From positions 477,619 to 541,618 of the forward strand of contig NW_025064908.1 in NCBI RefSeq assembly GCF_019112545.1: a stretch of 64,000 nucleotides of DNA, given 5' to 3'. This document shows positions 49,706-60,050 of the stretch, piece after piece. The notes beneath the pieces were generated by a model that searched no databases, was not told the DNA's origin, and was given only the letters and a program-made list of their open reading frames with translations. The position numbers were made by a program, and so were the translations under genes. The stretch comes from Guyanagaster necrorhizus (lineage: Eukaryota > Basidiomycota > Agaricomycetes > Agaricales > Physalacriaceae). Each line of letters begins with the position of its first letter. Positions within the stretch are counted from its first letter, which is position 1.

Positions 49706-49773
49706 TGGTCGGCCTTGTCTTTTACCTCCTCGATCTTCGTCTCTTTCCCCAGCTCTTCATCTTCTTTCTGCAG

Positions 49774-51135
49774 TTAGGCGATTTGTGCCCTGATGTCTTC
49801 GCGGGTTCGCTTCTTCTTTGGGCAATCTTTGGCCATGTGGCCTTTCAGCCCGCAGTTGAAGCACTTTCCTTCCTTTTTCATCCGGTCGATGTCCATTGGT
49901 TTCCCGGTGCCAGTGTACGTGGTTCCCGTCCTGGTCTTCTGGGCGCTATAGCTCGGTGTCGAAGGGGTCCCCGATGATTTCCCGGCAGTTTGCCCCGACT
50001 TGTTCGGGGTTGGCGGTGTCGACTTCTTGCCGTATTCTTGCAAGGTTGACGCTTCCGCTTTCTGCCTTTGTCGTTCCTTGTACATCTCGACGATCCTTTC
50101 TTTCCACTCGTCGTAGCCTACGGGCATCAGGATTTTGACGCCCATAGCTGAGATCATTGTGAGGTATGAGGACGGGACTCCTCTCTTGAGGGCTTCTACC
50201 ATTCTTCTGTCATTCGCGACATCTTCTCTGATCCCCGCAAGTTTGGCGAGCCGCTCCAGCTCGTCGAAGTAATCGGTGGCCGCTTTATCTCCCATCTTAT
50301 ACTCCTTGATCTTTTGTTTATGAACTTCTTGAACGGCAGGGTCGATGAATTTGTCATTCAGCATGCGCTTAAAGACCGGCCACGAGGGATATCGATAATG
50401 CTCCCTGGTGGTTGATCGGAAGTTCGGGGAGATAAGGATCCACCACGTTTTGGCCTTATCCTCTAGGTAGGAAGTAGCGAAGGCGACTTTGTTCATGTCT
50501 GTCCCGATGTATCCGATGTAGACTTCGAAATACTGTTCGCAATCTACCAGGAATCGGTCAATGTCGTCAGAGGCTCCCTTGAAGGGACGCGGCTTTCGAA
50601 GGAGATCGGGGTGACATTGTAATACGTTGGCATTATGTGGGAGTGCCCCCATTGGATTGGGCCACCCGTCGAAGGGTGGTTGTTTCCACTCCGTGGGTGG
50701 TCCAGGGAAGGAGTGTAGGGAGTCGTCGTCTGCGATTGGGCTTCCTTTTGGTTCGGTTACCCGAACGATTACTCCGTCTCGTACTGTGAATCCGAGGCGG
50801 ATCGCTTCGGGGTCGTCCCGAACGGGTTCCTTCCCGCTTGATTCCGCCTGATCCGGGGGGGGTTGCCCGCCGAGGAGCCGACTCCCCCTGCCGGCCCAAG
50901 GGTTTTGGGTTTGAGCGGTGTGCCATGCCGGTTGATTCCTTGTTCGGATGAGCCGTGAAGCCGTGCTTCGGATTGACGGATTGTCGTCGGCCCGGCTTCG
51001 AATAGAAGGGGCGATATAAATGGCTCGTCTTGGTGGGACGGGGGGGGGTATGCGGCATTGGTGCCGGTTCCTTTGTTTGTTCGGGCCGATACGGAGGTAT
51101 CGGCATGAGGGGATCTTCTGGGTGTCATCGCCCAT
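49774..51135 (-). CDS. gag: K Gag
   Basis: Structural protein of the particle. From ATG 51135 (MGDDTQKIPSCRYLRIG) it is 453 residues; the frame is open back to 51213. The capsid region has DDIDRFLVDCEQYFEVYIGY, VAFATSYLEDKAKTWW, FKRMLNDKFIDPAVQEVHKQ and YFDELERLAKLAGIRED. The zinc knuckle is CFNCGLKGHMAKDC near the C-terminus, followed by a basic PKKKRTRED. The TAA at 49776-49774 sits where copy E has AAA, so Gag is about 23 residues shorter than the ancestral form, which would end ...DKADQ at TGA 49704-49702. The start ATG overlaps the ORF2 stop by 11 nt (ATGGGCGATGA). Confidence 0.87.
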   Translation of the reverse strand: MGDDTQKIPSCRYLRIGPNKQRNRHQCRIPPPVPPRRAIYIAPSIRSRADDNPSIRSTASRLIRTRNQPAWHTAQTQNPWAGRGSRLLGGQPPPDQAESSGKEPVRDDPEAIRLGFTVRDGVIVRVTEPKGSPIADDDSLHSFPGPPTEWKQPPFDGWPNPMGALPHNANVLQCHPDLLRKPRPFKGASDDIDRFLVDCEQYFEVYIGYIGTDMNKVAFATSYLEDKAKTWWILISPNFRSTTREHYRYPSWPVFKRMLNDKFIDPAVQEVHKQKIKEYKMGDKAATDYFDELERLAKLAGIREDVANDRRMVEALKRGVPSSYLTMISAMGVKILMPVGYDEWKERIVEMYKERQRQKAEASTLQEYGKKSTPPTPNKSGQTAGKSSGTPSTPSYSAQKTRTGTTYTGTGKPMDIDRMKKEGKCFNCGLKGHMAKDCPKKKRTREDIRAQIA

Positions 51136-52129
51136 ATTCTCGCCATGCGTATTCCGTTGCGGCATACTGTAGAATTTTTTCTTTTTCAGTGCCTGCTGTA
51201 TACCTGTACTCAAGTCCTAAGGCCATCGCTTGCCAGCGTACGTCCTGCCATAGATAATTTCTCCCCTGCTCGTACAACTCTTGATATTCCTTGCCCCTGG
51301 CCCGCTCAATTTCTTCTCGCAGTGCTTCTTCGTCTGTATCTTCTCCTGCTCGTTCCAGCCGTAGCCAATATGGATCATCACTGTCCTCATCGTCCTCCTC
51401 GTCGCCCTCGTCCCCGCTGTCCCCTTCCCCGAGGAGGGAACTGACGGGCAGGTCGTAGATTGACGGTACGAGAGGATGAAGGGTCGTTGGGGACCCTCCC
51501 GTCGACTTGGGTACTGGGCCCGTCGTCCCCTCGGTCGCTGGTCCGGATGATGGGAGGACTTTGGAGTCGACTGTAGCGCGTCCCTCCGCGCGCTCTTGTC
51601 TCCTCCAATTCTCGGCTATAGCGGCTGAAGAGTCGCTGGAACTCAGGATTAAGGAATTGTCGAGTGACTCTGCTGCCCAGGAATCGCTGGAGAGCCCTGT
51701 CGGAGACGTGGGCATTGTCGGGTACTCGGAGCCCGTAGGCTCCGAGGACGGAGTCGGCGTCCGATGAGATGGTGTCGGTGCGGGCGGGATACTCAAGGTC
51801 GATGGTCTGGGGTTCTCCTGTCCTCCCTCGTCTAATGGCTTCGTCCCAGCTGACAATGCTGGCAGGTCCTGTCCATGGATCGTCCTCTGAGTCGGGCTCC
51901 CTGAATGGGGATCCGGAATCGGTACGGAGCTCATACTCCCTAGGGGAGGCGGACCCCATTCTTTCGATTCTCTCTCTCCTTCTCTGTGCTCGTCCTTGTC
52001 GATCATACTCTTCAGCTTCGTATCGCTCTCTGGCTTCTTCCTGGACGTAGTTGGCGAGCTCCTCCTGGGTTCGCCTGACTGCCTCTTCTCGCTCTTGATT
52101 CTGCTGCTGCTGTCTGACTGCTTCATCAT
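51125..52129 (-). CDS. K ORF2, unknown acidic protein upstream of gag
   Basis: 334 codons from ATG 52129 to TGA 51127-51125. The first two thirds overlap ORF1 in another frame for 743 nt and are Ser/Pro/Thr-rich (SEYPTMPTSPTGLSSDSWAA). The last third is unique and looks folded: an acidic run (GDEGDEEDDEDSDDPYW), then DTDEEALREEIERARGKEYQ, LYEQGRNYLWQDVRWQAMAL and a Tyr-rich end. This C-terminus is clearly conserved in E (EEEIQRAREREYQDLYEEE, FLWQDAKW). No family was recognised. It could be an accessory protein or an N-terminal extension of Gag made by frameshifting, since gag starts just before its stop. Confidence 0.65.
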   Translation of the reverse strand: MMKQSDSSSRIKSEKRQSGEPRRSSPTTSRKKPESDTKLKSMIDKDEHREGERESKEWGPPPLGSMSSVPIPDPHSGSPTQRTIHGQDLPALSAGTKPLDEGGQENPRPSTLSIPPAPTPSHRTPTPSSEPTGSEYPTMPTSPTGLSSDSWAAESLDNSLILSSSDSSAAIAENWRRQERAEGRATVDSKVLPSSGPATEGTTGPVPKSTGGSPTTLHPLVPSIYDLPVSSLLGEGDSGDEGDEEDDEDSDDPYWLRLERAGEDTDEEALREEIERARGKEYQELYEQGRNYLWQDVRWQAMALGLEYRYTAGTEKEKILQYAATEYAWREYGR

Positions 52130-52943
52130 AGTCGAAGGGGACGTTGAGGTCCCACTCCGGGAATATTCTCTGTATGATTCTCCTCATGGCGGCCCTTCCC
52201 CTTTCACTGGTGGTTCCAGTCTCGGGTTCACTCCCCACGTGGAGGTGTCGATATGGGTCCCCTGCCGCGGAGATGGCGATGTCCGCGTTGTCGTAGTCGG
52301 GATGGATATCCCTTCCTCGCGGATTGTCAACCCCCAGCCTGCTGACAGACGGGCTGGAGCCAGAATTGGGCTCGGTGGGGGTTTCGGGGGGGTTCTGGGG
52401 GGGGTCGGGACTTTCGCGGGGTCCCGTAGCCATCCGAGCGGCATCAAGGGAGTCCCGAGCACGGTTTCCAATCCCTGAGGGAATTGGGGAGGTGGAATGC
52501 TTGGGGGAGTTGGCTGGAGTGACGTAGTTGGAGACCTCGGCGGGCTCCTGATCGATGTTCGTCGTCCACGGGTTCCGGAACCCTGTGAGAGCAGGGTGGC
52601 GGTCTCCGCCATCTCGTCGAACGGGGCGTTGGGGTCCTTCCTCCTCGTGAAGGCTCCCCAGATCCGAGTTGCTATTCCCGGCTTCTGGTACGGGTCCCCC
52701 TTGCAGGAAGAAGGACGTTCTGGCGGAGGGGGGGATGTCATGGAAAGGGAGGTCCGGAGTTACGTTGCGTAGAATTTGTTGAATGTGCTGAAAGGCTTGA
52801 TAGTGCCTGACTATCCAAGCTGCTACTGATTGTCGTCCTCGGCAAAGGGTGATGATGGCTAAGAGTCCGAGCAGGGTTCCAATGATGGAAGCAATAAGCT
52901 CGAAGAAGTCGTGGTTTAGGTCTGCGGTTGTTACTGGCGGCAT
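51387..52943 (-). CDS. K ORF1, unknown membrane-anchored protein upstream of gag
   Basis: 518 codons from ATG 52943. The N-terminus MPPVTTADLNHDFFELIASI is followed by IGTLLGLLAIITLCRG, one membrane segment, then an amphipathic stretch WIVRHYQAFQHIQQILRNV. The middle is polar and disordered, with a Gln-rich, charged coiled-coil-like region (RQQQQNQEREEAVRRTQEEL). The C-terminal third has SVLGAYGLRVPDNAHVSDRA, LQRFLGSRVTRQFLNPEFQR and a basic Arg/Gly tail (PPRGRGQRGRGRRGGR). The N-terminal segment recurs in E, N and C and the C-terminal text in C, so the frame was under selection. There is no similarity to known env proteins that I recognise, and no signal peptide cleavage site. Role unknown. 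Confidence 0.7.
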   Translation of the reverse strand: MPPVTTADLNHDFFELIASIIGTLLGLLAIITLCRGRQSVAAWIVRHYQAFQHIQQILRNVTPDLPFHDIPPSARTSFFLQGGPVPEAGNSNSDLGSLHEEEGPQRPVRRDGGDRHPALTGFRNPWTTNIDQEPAEVSNYVTPANSPKHSTSPIPSGIGNRARDSLDAARMATGPRESPDPPQNPPETPTEPNSGSSPSVSRLGVDNPRGRDIHPDYDNADIAISAAGDPYRHLHVGSEPETGTTSERGRAAMRRIIQRIFPEWDLNVPFDYDEAVRQQQQNQEREEAVRRTQEELANYVQEEARERYEAEEYDRQGRAQRRRERIERMGSASPREYELRTDSGSPFREPDSEDDPWTGPASIVSWDEAIRRGRTGEPQTIDLEYPARTDTISSDADSVLGAYGLRVPDNAHVSDRALQRFLGSRVTRQFLNPEFQRLFSRYSRELEETRARGGTRYSRLQSPPIIRTSDRGDDGPSTQVDGRVPNDPSSSRTVNLRPARQFPPRGRGQRGRGRRGGR

Positions 52944-52985
52944 TCGGTTTCTCAGCACAATTGGGCTTGAGAAAGGGAAGGTAGA

Positions 52986-52998
52986 AGCTTCGAGCTAA
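52986..52998 (-). promoter_or_regulatory. K primer-binding site, complementary to its own RNA 5' end
   Basis: In element sense TTAGCTCGAAGCT, one base after the 5' LTR. It is perfectly complementary over 13 nt to AGCTTCGAGCTAA in the LTR (plus 53150-53162). There is no TGG-type tRNA match. Confidence 0.7.
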
Positions 52999-52999
52999 T

Positions 53000-53425
53000 T
53001 GTTAAGCCCAAGCGTCACATGGACAGATACACGTGATAAACAGATGTTCCTTCGCACTTCGAGGAATCACCTGAGTTCACTATATGTATATCCGAGTGGC
53101 GTGACTCAAGGTCAGATATAGACTCGAGGTAGAATGGTGTGTATAAACTTTAGCTCGAAGCTGGGGTATACCAGCGAGAGCTGTCGGTCTTAAATACTGT
53201 ACAAGTATCGCTAAGAATATAACTACTTATTGTGTCGCTCTGTGTCTATGGTGCCCGTTGTTCTTGAGCATCGTTGTTATACATAAAAGGGTAATTGTGC
53301 ATCATCAAGCACTGTTGTATCCAGGCGGCTCAGTCGTGCTTACTAAGCCCTTCCCGTGGTCTCGTGCCATGACTAAGCATGAATAGGGGTCAAAGAATAA
53401 AGAAAAAAAAGGAAAAATCGTAACA
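53000..53425 (-). repeat. 5' LTR of K, with promoter
   Basis: 426 bp. The sense-strand TATA-like TATTTAAG (53196-53189) lies 34 nt before AGCTTCGAGCTAA, so that word should be at or very near the RNA 5' end. It ends in CTTAACA beside the PBS. Confidence 0.9.
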
Positions 53426-55079
53426 TTGAGAATATGATTGTATTAACTATTGCTACTTTTATTGCATTAGAATTTTCTAATAAACATAGAGTATTGTATG
53501 TATATATTGATATGAGTATGATCAGTGTATAGTTCTACATTGTGTCAGTTTCTAGCTTGCACACACAATCATCTTTTCAGCAGACTTCAGCTCAAAGAAT
53601 TCAATGATTACTTCACATTTAAATTGCAAAAAAAAAGTAGTTAGATAAGAATTTTACAAGAAAATAAGAACTTACTATTTTAACAATGAGAGAGTTGTAT
53701 TTCTTGCAAAAGTTGTTGATTAATTTTATATCTATAGCTGCTAGCATATCTCATAATTGTTGCTTTAGTGTAACTTATTTCTTATTAAAAATAAAATCCT
53801 CCTTATTAGACTTAATTAGAGATTTATAAGAAATATCAAAAGAACTATCATACTATTAGTCATGCAAACTTTTAAATATGTTACACTTAGTATAATTCTC
53901 AGAGCTTTAAAGACTTTGCATTACAAATAGTTTACTATGCTCATTAAACTTAATACTGCAGTTATCAAAACTGTTTAATGTAGTATATTCAATATTAGTA
54001 AGTGGATAGTAGAAGTAGAATATTATACAATATATAAAAAGATATATTGAGATTACTTGACAGTCTTACTAGACTATATATTTATACAACATCTCTTCAA
54101 TAAAACTGATTATATAGATCACATATAGATTAACACTCTTTGACTGAGAGCATTATAACATTTTGACAATCTTACAATCTATCTGAAGACACATACATGA
54201 CATATTAATGAACTTATTAATTTATGAGTATTATTTTTTTTTTGCTTTCTTTTTAAAAGCATGAAAGGATTTACTATTATTGTGCATTATTCTTATACCT
54301 TCTAGATCTACCTGAAGATTTTGAAGAATAACTGTAAATAGAATACTATTTTTTTAAAGCTTTTAACTTAACAGTCTATTATCTTTGTAATAAAAGATAA
54401 AATTAACAGTTTTTTATAGATATTATCAGGACTATATATAAGATTTTGACAGTAAAAGTTTATATTGCATATAAATTACACTGCTCAGTATTCAAATACA
54501 TATATGATATTTCTGCTATAGAAAAGTTTGCATACATATTTTGAGTCTATACACATCACAAGAGTTTATAACACTTGTAGCAAGCAATTATTACATCTCT
54601 TGAAGATTATAGTTATCATATGAAGGTATTTGATTAAACTCATCTGTATCAATCTTTAGATTTTGTGCTTTAATTTCTCTAACTATTATAGGTTTTATGT
54701 TTTTTGTCTATAAAGAATCTAACAACTTTTTAGTTTATTAGTGTTTTTACTTCTTTTTTTTATGTAGTAAAATATAGAGTGCTTTTTCCACCAGAAATTA
54801 TTGAATTTATTCTCTCTCATAGTGTGCTTTATTTGTAAAACTAGCAAAACTCTTTGAGTCAAAAAATATGTATTTATATCTACAAAATCTTTTATAAATG
54901 CTAGAGAAAAATCTATTTGCTTAGAATAAATATAATAGAATCTGCTATGAATATAAATATATTAGTAAAATAAGCTCAAGCATCTGCTATAAGAAAAGAT
55001 AAATAAGGCATAAATAAGATAAAAAGAGAATAAGAAAATCTGAAATTACTTTAAGCTGTCTACTTTGTGATATAAAATT
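53426..55079. other. AT-rich, CpG-depleted relic DNA
   Basis: After about 80 bp of old repeat X this is highly AT-rich sequence with no ORF above 60 codons and practically no CpG. I see nothing that can be assigned. Confidence 0.4.
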
Positions 55080-55520
55080 CAAAGATTTCTAAGTATACTT
55101 GTAAATTCTATTTCCTAGAGACTAGTGAAAATTTATTCTTTCACCTTGTACTATAAAAATTAATCTTTGTCTATATACAATATTTTTCTTTAAATATTGA
55201 AACCTTCAGATCTGCATTTATATCCACTGCAGCTTTTATAAACACCTTGATTACTCTTCTTTTAAATATCAATCTGATCTGTATTAGCATGATATCTTCT
55301 GTTTGCCCTGCTGATTTTCTTTCTTTAGTTAAATTACTTCTCTCTTTTGTATCTAATGTCATTCTAAATAGCTTTATAAGGTTATCTACTGCTACTGACC
55401 AATCTGTCTCTGACAGAGTAAACATCTATCTATATAAATATTCTAGAGATGAGACAACAGATACCTATCTGTCTCATATTTCAAATTATTATTTGTATAC
55501 AATAGAGACTATTTTTTAGG
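55080..55520. repeat. repeat Y, copy 3 (inverted, old)
   Basis: On the plus strand it reads LNSFIRLSTATDQSVSDRVN, the same peptide that Y copies 1 and 2 give on the minus strand (SFIRLSAATDQSTSSRVKHL), with diverged DNA. Its flank (TTCACCTTGTACTATAAAAATT) is the complement of Y text near 43450. Confidence 0.5.
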
Positions 55521-57829
55521 TGGATTATGTAATAATTTCATTCTTGATTAGTGAAAGAACAACAAACAGTTGTTGCATTTCAAGAGTGAAGTACTTGCTA
55601 TACAGTTCATATTGTTTCTGTGACAATTTTAAAGTTGAAAAAGCTAAAATTAGATGCTCATAAAATTGTAGTGCAGCATAGCAAGTGGATAATATCATGC
55701 TGGTATAAATTTGATTGAGATTTAGGAGAGAAGTAATCAAGATATTTATAAAAGCTGCAGTAGATGCAAATGCAAATCTAAATATATTTTTTTTCTGACA
55801 GGATGGTAAAAGTGAAGTCAGATAAAAATAGGATCATTAATATTGTCTTTAGAGGAAGAGAAGTTGAGGATAGAGATTATAGACAATGATGAGTGAGATA
55901 TGGCAGCTGAAATGACAAAAACAGGAGAACTGATAGAAATCATAGTAGTAAAAGCCAATTTTTACATTCTCTAAAATTGATAGAAAATAAAAATATTGAT
56001 GCTGATTTATTTTCACTTTTGATTTATTTATTTTGCATTAATTAGCATAGCATGATTTCCAGCATTTATATATCCAAAGGCTTATAGATGACATATGCTC
56101 TTCATCTGATAAGACTCAGCCACAGAAAGAGCAGCAGGCAACATTATAGGTCTTTAATGTGGATACTATCTCTGTCACTTTGGCTTAAGCTATCATTTTG
56201 TTCACCCACTTAGTTACTAGTCTAAACATATTGAATATTGAAGTCACATACAGCATCTGCTTTTTTGCTTAGTCTAAAGATACTCACTGTTTTGATGCTC
56301 AGTTCATCACATTGATCAGCATTCAGAAAAAGATATGCTTAAAGCATATCAAGAATGATGACATGCATAATATTGCTGTATTCTCTAGATTAGGATTATT
56401 GTTATATTTTGTTAAATTCATTTTACTAAAAAACATTATAAATAAATTAGCTTAGTTTTTCTATCAAGTCTCTGTATTTCAGTATAAGCTTTATAAAATA
56501 ATGTATTATTTCATAGACATATATTTGAATCTTATTCTAGATCCCATTCATTGTCTGATTTCCTGCAAACTGACTGATTGTCTTATTTGATTCAACCCTC
56601 ATAAACTAAAAGTCAACATAGTTTCTTATATATTATATATATATTGAAGTAATTATTTAGCAGTATAAAAATGAGAATTAATGTCAAATAAAGAGGAGAA
56701 TCAAAGAAGAGTCAATGAGTAATGATTACAAGATTGTTTGTAGTAAGACAAAGGAAAGCCACTCTAGTATCTGATTTCTCATCATTGATTAGTCATAAGG
56801 TAATATATATTAATAGCATACATCTGAGTTTATTATTATCAAAAATAAGAATGTAAAATGTGTCTTGAGTATCTTTCATTTTATCTTAAAATGCCTCTTC
56901 AATATGTATTTGTAATTGTATTTAAAGATTTTTTATGAATGCCTTATAGATTTTAATAGTTTATTTTTTATATAAAAGTATAAAGAAGAGTATAGACAAA
57001 TTAATTCAAAGCTTCAACATGCATTTGACAGAAAATACTAATCACAGTCTCACATTTTATAAATAGCAAGATACATACTATAGACAGAGTTATCTAACAG
57101 ACAAAAAACAGTTTAAAAATATTCAATATACATAAGTTTTCTCATTCTATAAAGCTTTCAATCAATGAATTAAGTGTACATCTGATATTCTTTTACTTTC
57201 ATTCTTTCAACTTTTTTCATTTTTCATTTCTTATTCAAGTTGTAATAGTATCTGCTATAAATAAAAAAATGAGAATTCAAAGATAATATATTAAGAAAAA
57301 AACTGTATTACCTCCAAGATATTTTACTAAAAATAACATAGATTGTACAGTATAAATACAGCCTGAATACAGACATTGTGAGAGAACTGAAGCTTTGTTT
57401 ACCTTCTGCTGTCATAATTTTAGTCTCTAAATTATGTCTAGCAATATTTTTAAAAAAATATTGTATATAAATAAGGATAAATTTTTACAATACAAGGTGA
57501 AGAAATAAATTTCTGCTGGTTTTCAACAAGTAAAAGCTATAAGCATACTTAGAAATCTTTGAATCTTATATTACAAAGTGAACAGCTTGAGGCAATTTCA
57601 GATTTTCTTATTCTTTTTCTATTTTACTTATACCTTATCTGTCTTTTCTTATAGCAGATGCTTGAGCTTATTTTACTAATATATTTATATTTATCACACT
57701 ATGAGACAGGATAAATTCAATAATTTTTGGTAAAAAAAGTATTCTACATTCTACTATACAACAAAGAGAAGTAGAAGCACTACAGACAATTGCATGTGCT
57801 GCCATCAGTTACAGAGTAAATAATAAGTA
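55521..57829. other. AT-rich relic DNA
   Basis: No supported gene. A stretch at about 57470-57600 (CTGCTGGTTTTCAACAAGTA) again matches the end of repeat Y. Confidence 0.35.
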
Positions 57830-60050
57830 AAACCTCTTTCAAATTGTGTTAGATAGTGAATCACTATTTTCAGCTGGACATCTTTTTTATTTTAACATAT
57901 AATGAGAATCTTAAAACAATCCTTGAGACATCAGATCCATTATTACCAATCTCACCTACTACTAGTCAAGTAGCAGGACTCTCTGTTTATTTAAAGTTGA
58001 TATCAGATATGCAGAAATATCAGTTGAATCTATTTCAATATGTTCAGCTCAAAACTTAGTCAGATAAGAAAAAGGATCTGAGTCTTCTATCTACACCAAC
58101 CCTGTTTTCAATTACTAGAATATATTGCTGGTTTACAAATTGAAAAATTCGCCTTCATTTTAATATAGCAAATCAGCAACAAGCATATATATCAGCCTAA
58201 CAGCTACTCATTAGAGACTTTGGAAAAGCTTTCAGCTAAAGATAAAAAAGATCAAAAAACTCAATAACACTAACAATCTTCTTTGAATATGTAAAAGTTT
58301 AAGTCAGCAAACTTATTAATAATTCATCTAGGCAGCTATTTTATATGTGGATCCAATAGTTGCAGACCTGTGGAGAAAATTGTTTTAAGCTAATTTAGCT
58401 ACTCAGAAAAGAGTAATATGAAGTTTCTTTAAACAGAAATGCTATAATTTCTATCTAAAATCCAATGAGATGTGAAGGTGTATACCTGCATATTTAGAAG
58501 AAGCTGCTAAAATCTTTCAGATCTTATCTATTTTTATACTTAATAAATTTGGACATTTTGAAAAATTTATCCAGAATATTAGTTTAAACCTCATAATAGA
58601 TTTAGACTCACTCTTTTTAAAGCATAAGATTTTTATATCAAAATTTAGCTGAACTATTCTCAATCAAAGAAGTTCACAAAGCAGCTAAATATCAGCTGAA
58701 AAACTATAGGTCTCTTTATGTTAATCTGAGTCTTGCTATATTACTTTTTTTTAATTTGGAATTTTTATCTTCTTTTAAAGTGGATGCTCCAGTATCAGCA
58801 ATACATATATTTTTGCTATATGGATAACAGTTTATAGTGATGCCAAAAAGAAATATCTTGAATATCATAGATCAGGTATTTAAGACTACAGCTATAGATT
58901 CCTTCTTGGTATACTACAACTTATATAGATACATGCAATTACAACCAATGCAATCTAATTTGCAAGCTACACCATTGCCTAGTTAGCAATTAGATATAGT
59001 ATCTAAAACTGAGTCTACTATAGAAGAAAAACTCTTGACTACTATCTAGAAACTGAGTTGACTATAGAAAAAAGATTCTTGACTACTATTAATAAGCTGG
59101 CAGATAAGAACAACTCAAGCAAGAAACACAGATATAATAAATATAACACTAGCTATAGAAATTGTATAGCTAAAAAGGCAGATCAAAATAAAGGATGGAT
59201 CAAGTTTGACTATGTCAAAAGAAAACTAATTATGTCTGATAGATTCAAGCTGCTCAGAGGCAATAAATATCCCAGACAACAGATCAAAAAGTAGCATGAG
59301 AATAACAGAAATGCATGTATGACTATTAACATAATATCAATTCAGCATTGTGCAAGTACAATAAGTGTCATGTATCTGCTCAGATTCAGTCCAAAGATAA
59401 AGAACACAAACATTTATGCAACAGTTATCCTCTTTTAGCTTATAAATCTATATGAAAAACATGCAGAGATTTATGCTTCACAATTAATGGCCTATCTGAA
59501 TAAGAAATCTGAATCCAAAAAAGACAAAGAAAATCAAGCTATAAGAGTGCTTAAACAAATCCTAAAGATCTAAATAAAAAATAAGAAAGAAGACATGTCT
59601 GCAGATAAGAAATTAGATAAGTCCTTCAAAAAGATGAAAGTTGTTATTTTATCTGTAGGAGTCAACCAGCCATTCACTTTCATATTCATTACCAGTAAGT
59701 CATCTGTTCAAAAATCTGCACATACATCTATGGCAGTAGTGGACAAATCTGTTAAAGATTTTAAGAAGGATACTGCATTTGCTGGAGACATGACTGCTAA
59801 AAAAGCAAAAATGCCAGCAGACATGAAAAAAAATCATTATAAGAAATACAAGTATAGCACATCCATAATTCAATTAGAGATGATAGAAGATCTCTATAAA
59901 CATATGCTGAATTCTAGAGTTGAGATTTCTTTCAAGAAGTTAGATATAAAAAGCCCAAAAATCTGTAACAAGCTGAAAGAGACTTTCATCAACTGAAAAC
60001 AGAGGCTGTCATAATATTAGAAACATGCTAATAAGATGAAGTTGAATGTA
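57830..60050 (+). pseudogene. decayed gypsy-type gag/linker remnant, element H
   Basis: Lys-rich open stretches (59058-59294 and 59595-59996) end in IIQLEMIEDLYKHMLNSRVE and ISFKKLDIKSPKICNKLKET. That ending resembles the conserved helical module before the protease in basidiomycete gypsy elements. Upstream text at 57856-58059 may be gag. Many stops, no zinc knuckle seen. Confidence 0.35.

Larger units (their letters stand above)
45361..53425 (-). mobile_element. young Ty3/gypsy chromovirus K with two pre-gag ORFs
   Basis: An 8,065-bp element with 426-bp LTRs at both ends and a perfect 5-bp target duplication TTGAG (45356-45360 and 53426-53430). In its own sense the order is LTR, PBS, ORF1, ORF2, gag, pol (protease, RT, RNase H, integrase, chromodomain), purine tract, LTR. 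It is rich in CpG, unlike all surrounding sequence, so it arrived recently. It has four visible lesions: an early gag stop (TAA 49776-49774), GTG at the expected pol ATG, Ser for Gly in the protease active-site triplet, and TGA inside pol. It sits in an old copy of repeat X. Confidence 0.93.

Noticed and set aside
51387..52943. ORF1 of K as a retroviral-type envelope gene
   Set aside because: It has one N-terminal membrane segment, no cleavable signal peptide and no Cys-rich ectodomain, and lies upstream of gag instead of after pol.
54220..54260. poly-T and other homopolymer runs in the AT-rich block as LINE tails
   Set aside because: No coding remnant or target duplication is attached to them.
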